From JAOUEA01 sp963810945 (GTDB taxonomy: Bacteria > Actinomycetota > UBA4738 > HRBIN12): DNA of 64,000 bases. The notes below the pieces were generated by a model, which saw nothing but the letters and a program-made list of their open reading frames with translations, was not told where the DNA came from and did not search any database. A program made the translations under genes and the position numbers. Location: NCBI GenBank assembly GCA_963810945.1, contig CAWEPI010000008.1:868001-932000 (forward strand), in the 5' to 3' direction. Shown here piece after piece: positions 56,247 through 64,000 of the stretch. Each line of letters starts with the position of its first letter. Position 1 is the stretch's first letter.

Positions 56247-57537
56247 ATGACCGCCATCCGGGTCGTCCTGGGAGAGGACAACGTCCTCGTGCGCGAGGGC
56301 GTCCGCGCGCTGCTCGACTCCTACGACGACATCGAGGTGGTCGGGTGTCGCCGCGGACGCTCCCTCGCTCCTCAGCACGGCGGCCGAGCACGTCCCCGAC
56401 GTGGTCGTGACCGACATCAAGATGCCGCCCTCCTTCCAGCTGGAGGGGATCGACTGCGCGCACGAGATCCGCGACCACCATCCGGACACGGGCGTCGTCG
56501 TGCTCTCCGCGCACGACGACGAGGAATACGCCCTGGCGCTCCTCGGCAAGGGCCGCAGCGGCCTCGCCTACCTCCTGAAGGACCGCATCGCCCAGGGCGA
56601 CGAGCTCGTGCGTGCGATCCGCGAGGTGCATGCGGGCGGGTCCACGGTGGACCCCTTGATCGCCGAGCGGCTCTCCGGGCGCGACGACACCGGGACCAAC
56701 GACCGCGCGCTCCTGGACATGATGGCCAAGGGGTTGGGGTACGCGGAGATCGCGGCGGCCCTCGACACCACGCAGGAGTCCGTCGACCGCCAGGTCACGG
56801 AGCTGTTCAGCCGGATGGCCGGCGACGGTGGGAGCTCCGGCTTGGTGGACGAGTTCAAGCGCCTGCACTCGGCCGTTGTCGAACAGACCGCGTCGCGCAA
56901 GACGCTCGCATCCTTCGTCCCGAGCCAGCTGGCCGACCGCCTGGCGGCGCAGCCCGACGCGCCCATCGAGCCGCAGGAATGCGAGGTCACGGTCCTGTTC
57001 TCCGACATCCGCGGCTTCTCCACGCTCGCCGAGCGCCTGGGTGCGCGCGAGGTCGCCACCGTGGTCGGCAAGCACCTGTCCGCCATGGCCGAGGTGGTGG
57101 CGTCTCACGGCGGCACGATCGACAAGTTCCAGGGCGACGCGGTCATGGCGATCTTCGGCGCCCCCGAACCCCAGCCCGATCACGCCGAGCGGGCGCTCCG
57201 ATGTGCGATCGCGATGCAGACCCGCCAGGGAGAGCTCAACGACGAGGGGTGGGACGTGGAGGATCTGCCCACCCTCGGCGTCGGGATCGGCGTCAACACC
57301 GGCCTCGTGATCGCGGGCACCGTGGGCGGAGGCGGCCGCCTCGAGTACACCGTGGTGGGCGACGCCGTGAACGTCGCGTCGCGCTTGCAGTCCGAGGCGG
57401 AAGGCGGCGAGATCGTCGCCGCGGCCAGCACGGTCGCCGCCGCCCCCAGCGTCGCCTGCGAGTCCATCGGCCCGCGCCAGGTGAAGGGCCGCGAGGAGCC
57501 CGTCGAGGTGTTCCGTGTCCACGTCGACATCGGCTGA
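56247..57537 (+). CDS. receiver - degenerate LuxR helix-turn-helix - class III adenylate cyclase
   Basis: About 429 residues in three parts. Receiver (1-130): VVLGEDNVLVREGVRALLDS, phospho-Asp in VVTDIKMPPSFQ, Lys in LAYLLKDRIAQGDELV. Middle (150-200): ALLDMMAKGLGYAEIAAALD and TTQESVDRQVTELFSRM, a worn LuxR-type helix-turn-helix. Cyclase (230-429): TVLFSDIRGFSTLAERLGAR and KFQGDAVMAIFGAP give the two metal Asp and the adenine-selecting Lys; VVGDAVNVASRLQSEAEGGE gives the transition-state Asn/Arg. It should make cAMP under control of phosphorylation. One extra G near 56348 breaks the frame. Its 3' end overlaps the next kinase gene by 23 bp. Confidence 0.85.
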
Positions 57538-59618
57538 GAACGTCCCCGCCGCCCGGCCCGCGCGGTGGCCCTGGCTCCTCGTCGGCCTGTTCGTCGTCTT
57601 GGCGAGCCTCGGGACCGTCCTCGTCGTCGCCAACGGCGAGCCCGTGATCGGCCAGGTCTCCTACCTCGTGGCGTTCTCGATGTTCGCCCTGGTCGGCGCC
57701 CTCATCCTGAGCCGCGACCGGCGCAACCGGATCGGCATCCTGCTGATGTGGTCCGCGCTGGTCACGGGGATGGCATTCGTGACGGGGGAGCTGACGACGT
57801 GGTTGGTGACGGAAGGACATAGCGGGCCGTTCGTCGTCGCCGCGGGGATCCTGAACGGCATCGGCTGGGGGCTGGGCGTCCTCGCGGTCGTGTTCTTCCT
57901 CCCGCTGCTCTTCCCCGACGGCCGGCTCCCGTCGCCTCGGTGGCGCATCTACGTCTGGTTCGTGGTCGGGTTCCTCGCGCTCCTGCTGATCTCGCTGGTG
58001 TTCGGGCAGAGGACGCTGACCGGATCGGGCGACACGGGGGTCGGGGTCGCGAACCCCTTCTACATCCGAGCGGTGGGTGATCTGCCGACGCTCGACCCGG
58101 CGATCGCGATCCTGCTTCCCGGGCTCTTCGCGCTGACGATCTACTCCCTCTTCCGGCGGTTCCGCCGTTCCTCCGGGGTCGAGCGGCAACAGATCAAGTG
58201 GGCCACGTTCGGCTTCCTCAGCGCGCTCGTCCTCACGATCGTCAGCGGCGTGATCGCGGATCCGGGCCTGAGCGGGTTCATCGGCGGCATCGGCTTCCTC
58301 GCATTCCCGGTCTCGATCGGGGTCGCGGTGCTGCGGTACCACCTCTACGACCTGGACGTCGTCGTGAAGAAGGCGGTGGTGTACGCCGCGCTCGCGTTGT
58401 TCGCGACGCTCGTCTACCTGGGGCTCGTGGTCGGGCTCGGCGCGTGGCTCGGGAGGGGCAGCTCATTCCTCACCATGGTCGCGGCGGTGATCGTCGCGGT
58501 CACGTTCCAGCCGGCGCGAGAACGCGTCAGCCGGTTCGCGAACCGGGTGGTGTACGGGAAGCGTGCGACGCCCTACGAGCTCCTGACCGACTTCTCCGAG
58601 CGCGTGGGCGAGGCCTATGCGGACGCCGACGTGCTGCCGCGGATGGCCCGCGTGCTAGGGGAGGGGATCGGCGCCGATCGGAGCGACGTCTGGCTGACGG
58701 TGGGGTCCGAACTCCGCCAGGTGGCGGCGTGGCCGGAGGGGACACCCACGAACGGACACGTGCCGATGCCCAACGGCGCGCCGGTCGCGGTCCCCGAGAT
58801 GGATCGCGTGTACGTCGTGGAGCAGGCCGGCGACGTGCTCGGCGCGCTGGCGGTGCGGAAGCCGCCCACCGACCCGGTGTCGCCCGCCGACGAGAAGCTC
58901 ATCGCGGGGCTGGCCTCACAGGCGGGGCTCGTGCTGCGCAACGTCCGCCTCACGGAGGAGCTGAAGCTGCGCCTCGACGATCTGAAGGCGGCGCAGAAGC
59001 GCCTCGTGTTCGCCCAGGACCAGGAGCGCCGCAGGCTGGAGCGCAACATCCACGACGGCGCGCAGCAGCAGCTCGTTGCGCTCGCGGTGAAGGCTCGGCT
59101 CGCGCGCGCGCTCACCGAGCGGGACCCCGCCAAGGCCACCGAGATGCTTGACGCAGATCGAATCGGAGACGCAGCACGCGCTCGAGGATCTGCGGGATCT
59201 CGCCCGCGGGATCTATCCCCCGCTGCTCGCCGACAAGGGCTTGGTCGATGCCCTCACGGCGCAGGCCCGCAAGGGCCTCGTTCCCACCGAGGTCCGCGCC
59301 GACGGCGTGGGCCGATACCCCCAAGAGGTCGAGGCCGCCGTGTACTTCTCGGCCCTCGAGGCGTTGCAGAACATCGGGAAGTACGCGGAGGCGGAACACG
59401 TGGTCGTCCGGCTGGGTCAAGATGACGGGATGCTGACCTTCGAGGTGCGTGACGACGGACGCGGGTTCGACCCGGCGATCACTGGGTACGGGACCGGGCT
59501 GCAGGGGATGGCCGACCGCCTCGCAGCCCTCGACGGCACGCTCAGCGTGGACTCTCGTCCCGGCGGCGGAACCACCGTGCGCGGCCGTCTGCCGATCTCG
59601 ACCCCGGTGAGCGCCTGA
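57515..59618 (+). CDS. membrane sensor histidine kinase, NarL group, copy 2 (frame broken once)
   Basis: About 700 residues, paralogous to the kinase at 52840 along its whole length. About eight helices (WPWLLVGLFVVLASLGTVLV onward), YHLYDLDVVVKKAVVYAALA, GAF-like part, then RRRLERNIHDGAQQQLVALA (HisKA_3 box), LEDLRDLARGIYPPLLADKG and ATPase VRDDGRGFDPAITGYGTGLQ. One extra T near 59155 (ATGCTTGACG for ATGCTGACG) breaks the frame. The GTG start overlaps the cyclase gene, so kinase and receiver-cyclase are probably co-translated and form a phosphotransfer pair. Confidence 0.88.
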
Positions 59619-59869
59619 TGTCGGCGCACGTCACTCCGCGGCCCAAAGGCTTCTTCCGCAAGGCGGAGCGCGTGATGGTGGGCATGGTCATGACGGTCGC
59701 GGCGTTCCTGCTCGAGAAGGTGGTCCTCCGGACCATCAAGCAGGAGAAGGCGTCCGGCGGCGACCCGCTCGCCGCCGCCCGCCCTCGCCGTGAGGCCGGT
59801 CGCGGCGGCCCTGGGGAGTTCGACGTCGATCTCGACGAGCAGCTCCGCCCTGAACAGCCGAAGCGTTGA
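59618..59869 (+). CDS. small membrane-associated protein, unknown
   Basis: An 83-residue protein whose ATG overlaps the kinase TGA (TGATG). A basic start (TPRPKGFFRKAERVM) leads into one hydrophobic stretch (VGMVMTVAAFLLEKVVL), then a charged tail (GEFDVDLDEQLRPEQP). Not recognised. Coupling to the kinase suggests an accessory role. Confidence 0.5.
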   Translation: MSAHVTPRPKGFFRKAERVMVGMVMTVAAFLLEKVVLRTIKQEKASGGDPLAAARPRREAGRGGPGEFDVDLDEQLRPEQPKR

Positions 59870-59911
59870 CGGATATGAGTGGGCCCGTGACCGAGCGAGG
59901 CCTCCTCGCGT

Positions 59912-61546
59912 TCAGTGCTTGCGGATGATGTCGACGAGCATGCCGATGGTCAGCAGCCCACCCGCGATGCCGAAGGCGACCGGCACCCACGTCGGCGCCT
60001 TGTCCGAGACGGCGGTGAGTCCGCTCGCGAGCACGGCCGCGCCGGCCGTGAGCGCCAAGGCCAACCGTCGCCCCGCGCGGCGGATCGTGGCCTCCAGGGT
60101 CGTGGCCCGGAAGTTCACCTCGAGCTTCTGACCCGGCCGGGCGCCGATCAGCCGCTCGACCGCCTCGATCACGCGCATCGCGCGGACCTTGAACTTCTGC
60201 GTCTGATAGAAGACCGCCTTCGGGTCGAGCTTCCCGCCCATCTGCTTGAAGACGCTCCGCATCAGGAACGAGCCCGCAACGTCGAACGGGTCGAGATCGG
60301 GGTCCAGGGCCGCGGTCGCGAGCTGCATCTGCGCGAGCGCCTTGCCCGTCAGCGTGAGCGAGGCGGGCAGCGGCACGCCGTGGCGCAGCGAGATCTCGGT
60401 CATCTCCTGCAGGATCGGCCCGAGCTGGATGTCCGCCAGGTTCGCCGTGCGGTACTCGACCATCAACTCGCCGATCTCGGCCTGGAACGCATCCACGTCG
60501 AGGTCCGTGCGGTCGATGGCGCCGGCGAGCATCAGCGAGACATCGGTGAGGAACGAGACGTCCTCCTGCCAGAAGGCCATCAGCAGCAGCATCAGCTGCT
60601 CGCGCATCTCGGGCCCGACCTCTCCCACCATGCCGAAGTCGAGGAAGTAGATCTTGTCCTGCCACCACATCAGGTTCCCGGGATGGGGATCGGCGTGGAA
60701 GAACCCGTCCACCAGGATCTGCTTGTAGTAGCTCTCCAACAGCTGACGTGCGGCCTGCTTGCGCTCGGGCCCCTCCGGCGCCTGCGAGATGGGGATCCCC
60801 TGGATCTCCTGCATCACGAGGAGCCGGGACGTCGAGATGTCGTTGAAGACGCCGGGGACCTCGAGGCGGTCGTACTCCGCGATGACGCTGTGCATCCGCG
60901 CGATGTTCGCCGCCTCCTGACGGAAGTCGAGCTCGCGATGCAGCGATGACGAGAGGTGCTCGAACACGGCGCCCATGTCGATCACCTGGTTCAGACCGGG
61001 GCGTCCGCTCACCTTCTCCGCGAACAGCTCCAGCAGCGCGAGGTCCTGCTCGATCTCGCCTCGCGCGTCGGGGCGCTGCACCTTCACCACCACGTGGTCG
61101 CCGCTGGCCAGGGCCGCCCGGTGGACCTCGGCGATCGTGCCGGCGGCGAGCGGCTTGGGGTCGATCGACTCGAACACGTCCTCCCACGGCACGCCCAGCT
61201 CCTGCTCCATCACCTTCACGACCTGCTCCTCCGAGAGCGGGGTGACGTGGTCCTGGAGCGTGGCGAGCTCGTCGATGAATTCCGGGGGGAGCAGGTCGGG
61301 CCGCGTCGAGAGCACCTGACCGAGCTTCGCGAAGGTCGGCCCCAGCTCCTCGAGCGCCGCGCGCAGCCGCTTGGCCTGGCGCGCGCGTCCGACGGCGCCG
61401 TCCTCGTCGGGGCGGCCGAAGAGCTCCTTCAGGCCGTGCTTGGCGAAGACGGCGGTGATGTGCGCGCCGCGAGCCGTGAGGCGCGGCTGGGACGGCTCCT
61501 GGTCCTCGAGGCTCCCGCGGATGACGGTGGGCGCCGGGCGCGCCAC
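59912..61546 (-). CDS. ABC1/UbiB (AarF) family kinase-like protein
   Basis: A 544-residue atypical kinase/ATPase. The family marks are all there: LGPTFAKLGQVLSTRPDLLP (KxGQ), PLAAGTIAEVHRAALASG (Ala-rich nucleotide loop), VVVKVQRPDARGEIEQDLAL, FFHADPHPGNLMWWQ and YFLDFGMVGEVGP (metal Asp). Two C-terminal helices (LALALTAGAAVLASGLTAV, PVAFGIAGGLLTIGMLVDII) anchor it. UbiB proteins act in quinone or isoprenoid-lipid handling. Upstream, in the frame that one base removal would join, is a universal stress domain; the two may form one protein of about 702 residues. Confidence 0.88.
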   Translation of the reverse strand: MARPAPTVIRGSLEDQEPSQPRLTARGAHITAVFAKHGLKELFGRPDEDGAVGRARQAKRLRAALEELGPTFAKLGQVLSTRPDLLPPEFIDELATLQDHVTPLSEEQVVKVMEQELGVPWEDVFESIDPKPLAAGTIAEVHRAALASGDHVVVKVQRPDARGEIEQDLALLELFAEKVSGRPGLNQVIDMGAVFEHLSSSLHRELDFRQEAANIARMHSVIAEYDRLEVPGVFNDISTSRLLVMQEIQGIPISQAPEGPERKQAARQLLESYYKQILVDGFFHADPHPGNLMWWQDKIYFLDFGMVGEVGPEMREQLMLLLMAFWQEDVSFLTDVSLMLAGAIDRTDLDVDAFQAEIGELMVEYRTANLADIQLGPILQEMTEISLRHGVPLPASLTLTGKALAQMQLATAALDPDLDPFDVAGSFLMRSVFKQMGGKLDPKAVFYQTQKFKVRAMRVIEAVERLIGARPGQKLEVNFRATTLEATIRRAGRRLALALTAGAAVLASGLTAVSDKAPTWVPVAFGIAGGLLTIGMLVDIIRKH

Positions 61547-61575
61547 CGTGGCGGTGGCCTTCCCGTTGGGCGACG

Positions 61576-62022
61576 ACCGTGTTCACGATGATGACGGTGC
61601 ACCGCGCGTTGTGGCTGATCCGGTTGGGCACGTTGCCCAGGAGGAACTCCTTGCGCCCCGCCATCCCCGCGTTGCCGACCACGAGGACGTCGATCGCCTC
61701 GTTCTCGGCCGCGTGCACGATCGCCATCGCCGGGTCGTCGTCGATCACCACGTGGGCGTGCCCACGCTCGCCCGGCGACCTCCCGCGCGTAGTGGGCGAG
61801 GGCGTCGGCCGCTCCCGCCGCGCGGGTGCCTTCCGCCGCTCCGTATTGGGTCCCTCCCGGGTGCTCCCGCAGGATCACCTGGACGATGTGCAGCTCGGCG
61901 GCGAAGCGATCGGCGAACGAGGCGGCCCAGCGCACGGCGCGTTCGGCGGTCTCGGATCGGTCGGTCCCGACCATGACCTTGCTGACGGGGCCCATCACTT
62001 CGGCATCGGGGTCTCGGCTCAT
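61576..62022 (-). CDS. universal stress domain, probably the N-terminal part of the UbiB-type protein (frame broken)
   Basis: VSKVMVGTDRSETAERAVRW and ELHIVQVILREHPGGTQYGA begin a stress-protein domain. After one extra G near 61770 it continues as HVVIDDDPAMAIVHAAENEA, IDVLVVGNAGMAGRKEFLLG and VPNRISHNARCTVIIVN, with the ATP loop (GNAGMAGRKEFLLGNVPNRI). In its own frame no stop follows for almost 2 kb. Removing one base near 61580 joins it in frame to the UbiB-like gene (RSSPNGKATATVARP linker). I infer a stress-UbiB fusion; separate genes with a lost stop are the alternative. The repeat at 62097 lies 75 bp upstream. Confidence 0.7.
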
Positions 62023-62096
62023 GCGCGCATCATGACGGGTGAAGCAGGGGCGGGGAAGGGTGGCCGCCCGGTCAGCGCTCGCGCGGCGCCCCCGAA

Positions 62097-62128
62097 CCCC
62101 TCCGGGGGTGCCAGCACCCCCGGAGGGG
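62097..62128 (-). promoter_or_regulatory. GGTGC-TG-GCACC inverted repeat, site 3 (long arms)
   Basis: Perfect 15-bp arms CCCCTCCGGGGGTGC (62097-62111) and GCACCCCCGGAGGGG (62114-62128) around CA on the plus strand, that is TG on the minus strand, which reads toward the stress-UbiB gene 75 bp away. It could also act as a terminator before the tRNA gene, but the shared core with sites at 49479 and 54969 favours an operator. Confidence 0.5.
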
Positions 62129-62154
62129 ACCCCTTGATAGACTCAGCGACTGCC

Positions 62155-62226
62155 GCCGGAGTAGCTCAGGGGCAGAGCAACCGCCTCGTAAGTGGTAGGT
62201 CGTGGGTTCAAATCCCACCTCCGGCT
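62155..62226 (+). tRNA. tRNA-Thr (anticodon CGT)
   Basis: A 72-nt cloverleaf: acceptor GCCGGAG/CTCCGGC, D stem GCTC/GAGC, anticodon stem ACCGC/GTGGT with loop CTCGTAA (anticodon CGT, reads ACG), T stem GTGGG/CCCAC with loop TTCAAAT, discriminator T. The CCA end is not encoded. Confidence 0.93.
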
Positions 62227-62261
62227 CTGGAGGGCCTTCCCGTGTGAGGCGCGCCTGTTGC

Positions 62262-62267
62262 TAGAAT
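62262..62267 (+). promoter_or_regulatory. putative -10 box close to the start codon
   Basis: TAGAAT ends eight bases before the ATG at 62276, with no ribosome site between. This is consistent with a leaderless or near-leaderless transcript. Confidence 0.45.
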
Positions 62268-62275
62268 CCGCCGCG

Positions 62276-62984
62276 ATGAAGACCCTCGCAAGATCCCTCG
62301 CCGTCCTCGCCGGGTTCGTCGCGGCGCTGACCGGTGGGCGCCCAGGCCGCATCGGCCCAGGTGATGATCACGCCTTCGGTCACCCCGGTGGAGAACCCGG
62401 CGGCCAGCGGGCCCATCACGCCGTTCGGGATCCACACGAGCCTCGCGGTGCTGCTCGGCATCCTGGGCGTCGTGGTCGTGGTCGTGATCGTGGTCCTCTA
62501 CCTGCGGTACGCGCCGCGCTTCGCCAAGGACGAGGAGTCGCTCAAGGTCGTGCGGGCGGATCGCGTCCGCATCGGCGAGGAGCTCCCGCGGCGCAACGTC
62601 GACCTCACCCAGGCGGCGCCCGTGCTGGTTGCCCCGCCGGCGATCCCGGCCGCGGCGACGGCCGCCGCCGTGGCGACCCCCGTTGCCACCGCCCCCGCAG
62701 CTGCTGCCGCCCCCGTCGCGGCGCCGGCTGCGGTCCCCGCACCCGCAGCCGCACCCGCCACCGCGCCGGCCGAGGCGCCGGCCCCCGCCGCACAGGCCGT
62801 CCCTGCCGCTCCGGCCGCACCCGCCCAACCTGCTGAGCGCGTCGAGGTCACCATGGATCAAGAGGTCTTCGACAAGACGCTCGAGGAACTGCTCGCCGCC
62901 GGCACCGACCGCCGGATCGCCGAAGGCAAGGCGCGCCGCGCCGGGATGATCGCCGCCAAGAAGAAGGCGGCGGGCGAGGGCTGA
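62276..62984 (+). CDS. exported/membrane protein with long Ala-Pro linker (frame broken once)
   Basis: About 235 residues: signal-like start (MKTLARSLAVLAGFVAALTG); after one extra G near 62333, AQAASAQVMITPSVTPVENP; a membrane helix (LAVLLGILGVVVVVVIVVLY, residues about 55-75); a 90-residue linker made almost only of Ala, Pro and Val; and a conserved-looking C-terminal helix pair (VTMDQEVFDKTLEELLAAGT, then EGKARRAGMIAAKKKAAGEG). Not recognised. The linker suggests a domain held away from the membrane. The next gene starts 16 bp later. Confidence 0.6.
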
Positions 62985-63000
62985 GCCCCCGCCACCCCCT

Positions 63001-64000
63001 ATGGGCGCAGCCCAGGTCGACTGGTCCATGGGGTCGGCCGCCGCCCGCCTCGCCGACTGGGACACCGCCTTGCAGTTCGGCAGGAAGGTGTCCGGTCCCG
63101 GGCCCGGCGTGCCCGCCGTCGAACGGGCGCGCATGCGCGAGGACTTCGCGGAGCTGGTGCCCCTCGCCGAGGACCTGATCAAGGACTTCTGCGGGTTGGA
63201 GGTCGAGCGGGTTCCGCTCGCGCGCCTGGGTGATGGCCCGGAGCGAGTGGATCCGACAGAACCTCAACGGGGTCCAGCGCCTGCTCGAGCCGCTCGCGGA
63301 GCGGATGCTGGCGGACAAGAAGCAGCGCGCCGAGTACAAGCGCAAGGCCATGGGCGCCCAGGCGGGTGCGCTCTTCGGCTACGTGGCACGCCGGGTGCTC
63401 GGGCAGTACGACGTGTTCCTGCCGCCCGACGATGAGGGCCTGCTGTACTTCGTGGGTCCCAACGTCGCCGAGGTAGAGCGTCGGTTCCACATGCCCGCCG
63501 CGCGACTTCCGACTCTGGATCTCGATCCACGAGGTCACCCACCGGGTGCAGTTCGGCGCGGCGCCGTGGTTGAAGCCCTACCTCTCGGGTCTCGTCGATA
63601 CCTACCTCGCGTCGATCTCCCTCGACTCGCGCGAGCTGATGGAACAGCTGAAGCGCGCCGCCGAGGAGGCGCGTGCGGGTGCCGACGTGCGCGGCATGGG
63701 CGGGGTCTTCCTGCTGCTCTCCCCCGACGCAGCGGGAGATCTTCGTGCCGGATGCAAGGGATGATGGCGCTCCTCGAGGGCCACGCATCGTTCGTGATGA
63801 ACGAGGTGGCGCGCGATCACGTGCGCGGACGTGGATCGGATGCGCCGCGCCCTCGCGACCCGTCGCCGATCGAACGCGGCGGAGCGGACGCTCCAGCGCG
63901 CGATCGGGTTCGACCAGAAGATCAAGCAGTACGACACGGGCGAGCGGTTCGTGCGCGAGGTCATCGCGCGCGCCGGCATGGACACCTTCAACCTCGTGTG
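63001..64000 (+). CDS. zinc metalloprotease-like protein of the DUF2342 family, 3' end outside window (frame broken)
   Basis: Reads QVDWSMGSAAARLADWDTAL and AVERARMREDFAELVPLAED, as in the actinobacterial DUF2342/COG5282 family (often called F420 biosynthesis-associated or zinc-dependent metalloprotease). The frame breaks near 63230 (then SEWIRQNLNGVQRLLEPLAE), 63505 (then DFRLWISIHEVTHRVQFGAA, the HEXXH zinc site) and 63735 (then MMALLEGHASFVMNEVARDH and beyond). The last visible stretch is FDQKIKQYDTGERFVREVIA. The family is nearly confined to Actinomycetota. The gene continues past the window. Confidence 0.8.

Noticed and set aside
55534..57633. 699-codon minus-strand open frame across the cyclase gene
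   Set aside because: Only the last 222 codons are a real gene (the LuxR-type regulator, start 56202). The rest is the mirror of the cyclase gene.
62097..62128. Rho-independent terminator ahead of the tRNA gene
   Set aside because: The hairpin could terminate transcription, but no T-run follows and its core is shared, in matching orientation, with two other gene-upstream sites. Kept as an operator candidate with moderate confidence.

Overview
The window is about 64 kb of very GC-rich DNA from a bacterium that looks like a member of the Actinomycetota. The clues are a DNA topoisomerase I with a Lys/Ala-rich tail, a LytR-CpsA-Psr protein, an HExxH metalloprotease of the actinobacterial DUF2342 type, many GTG starts, ATGA/GTGA start-stop overlaps, and several genes whose -10 box lies 6-8 nt before the start codon (leaderless mRNA). 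I cannot name the class. No phage, insertion sequence, integrase or CRISPR array was seen. One tRNA gene, tRNA-Thr(CGT), is present near the right end.

Layout. 0-12 kb: small metabolic and housekeeping genes (PPOX, PAP2, an acyl-CoA ligase, a secreted three-repeat protein, an ArsR-SRPBCC-VOC-methyltransferase operon, a phosphodiesterase, YCII, RidA, a cytochrome b). 12-16.7 kb: an ECF sigma/anti-sigma pair, a gene remnant, a NarL-type two-component system, and two paralogous small secreted proteins, each preceded by the same DosR-like palindrome. 16.8-28.3 kb: a flippase, DinB, an MrfA-type helicase, a Ca2+/cation antiporter, an LCP protein and a proton-pumping pyrophosphatase. 28.4-42.3 kb: a potassium island, with kdpFABCDE on the plus strand facing a KimA-type K+ importer plus two TrkA proteins on the minus strand, then a second KdpD-like/KdpE-like pair. 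42.4-49.5 kb: DedA, topA, an MFS-thymidylate kinase fusion and holB. 49.5-62 kb: a signalling island with an orphan receiver, a secreted M36-type peptidase, two paralogous membrane histidine kinases, a LuxR-type regulator, a receiver-cyclase protein, universal stress proteins and an ABC1/UbiB-type kinase. Three inverted repeats sharing the core GGTGC-TG-GCACC sit upstream of genes of this island, in matching orientation. The window ends inside the DUF2342 metalloprotease gene.

Quality caveat. About 45 reading-frame breaks were found, and nearly all that could be resolved are single-base insertions that leave the protein motifs intact on both sides. They are densest in kdpD/kdpE/trkA/kimA (33.3-38.9 kb). 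This looks like uncorrected consensus error, not gene decay. Broken genes are therefore annotated here across the breaks as single CDSs, with the break positions given.

How the genes fit together. Potassium uptake (Kdp, KimA/TrkA) with two KdpDE-type systems suggests careful K+ and osmotic control. The right-hand island combines sensor kinases, receivers, a probable cAMP-making enzyme and stress proteins, and looks like one coordinated stress response.
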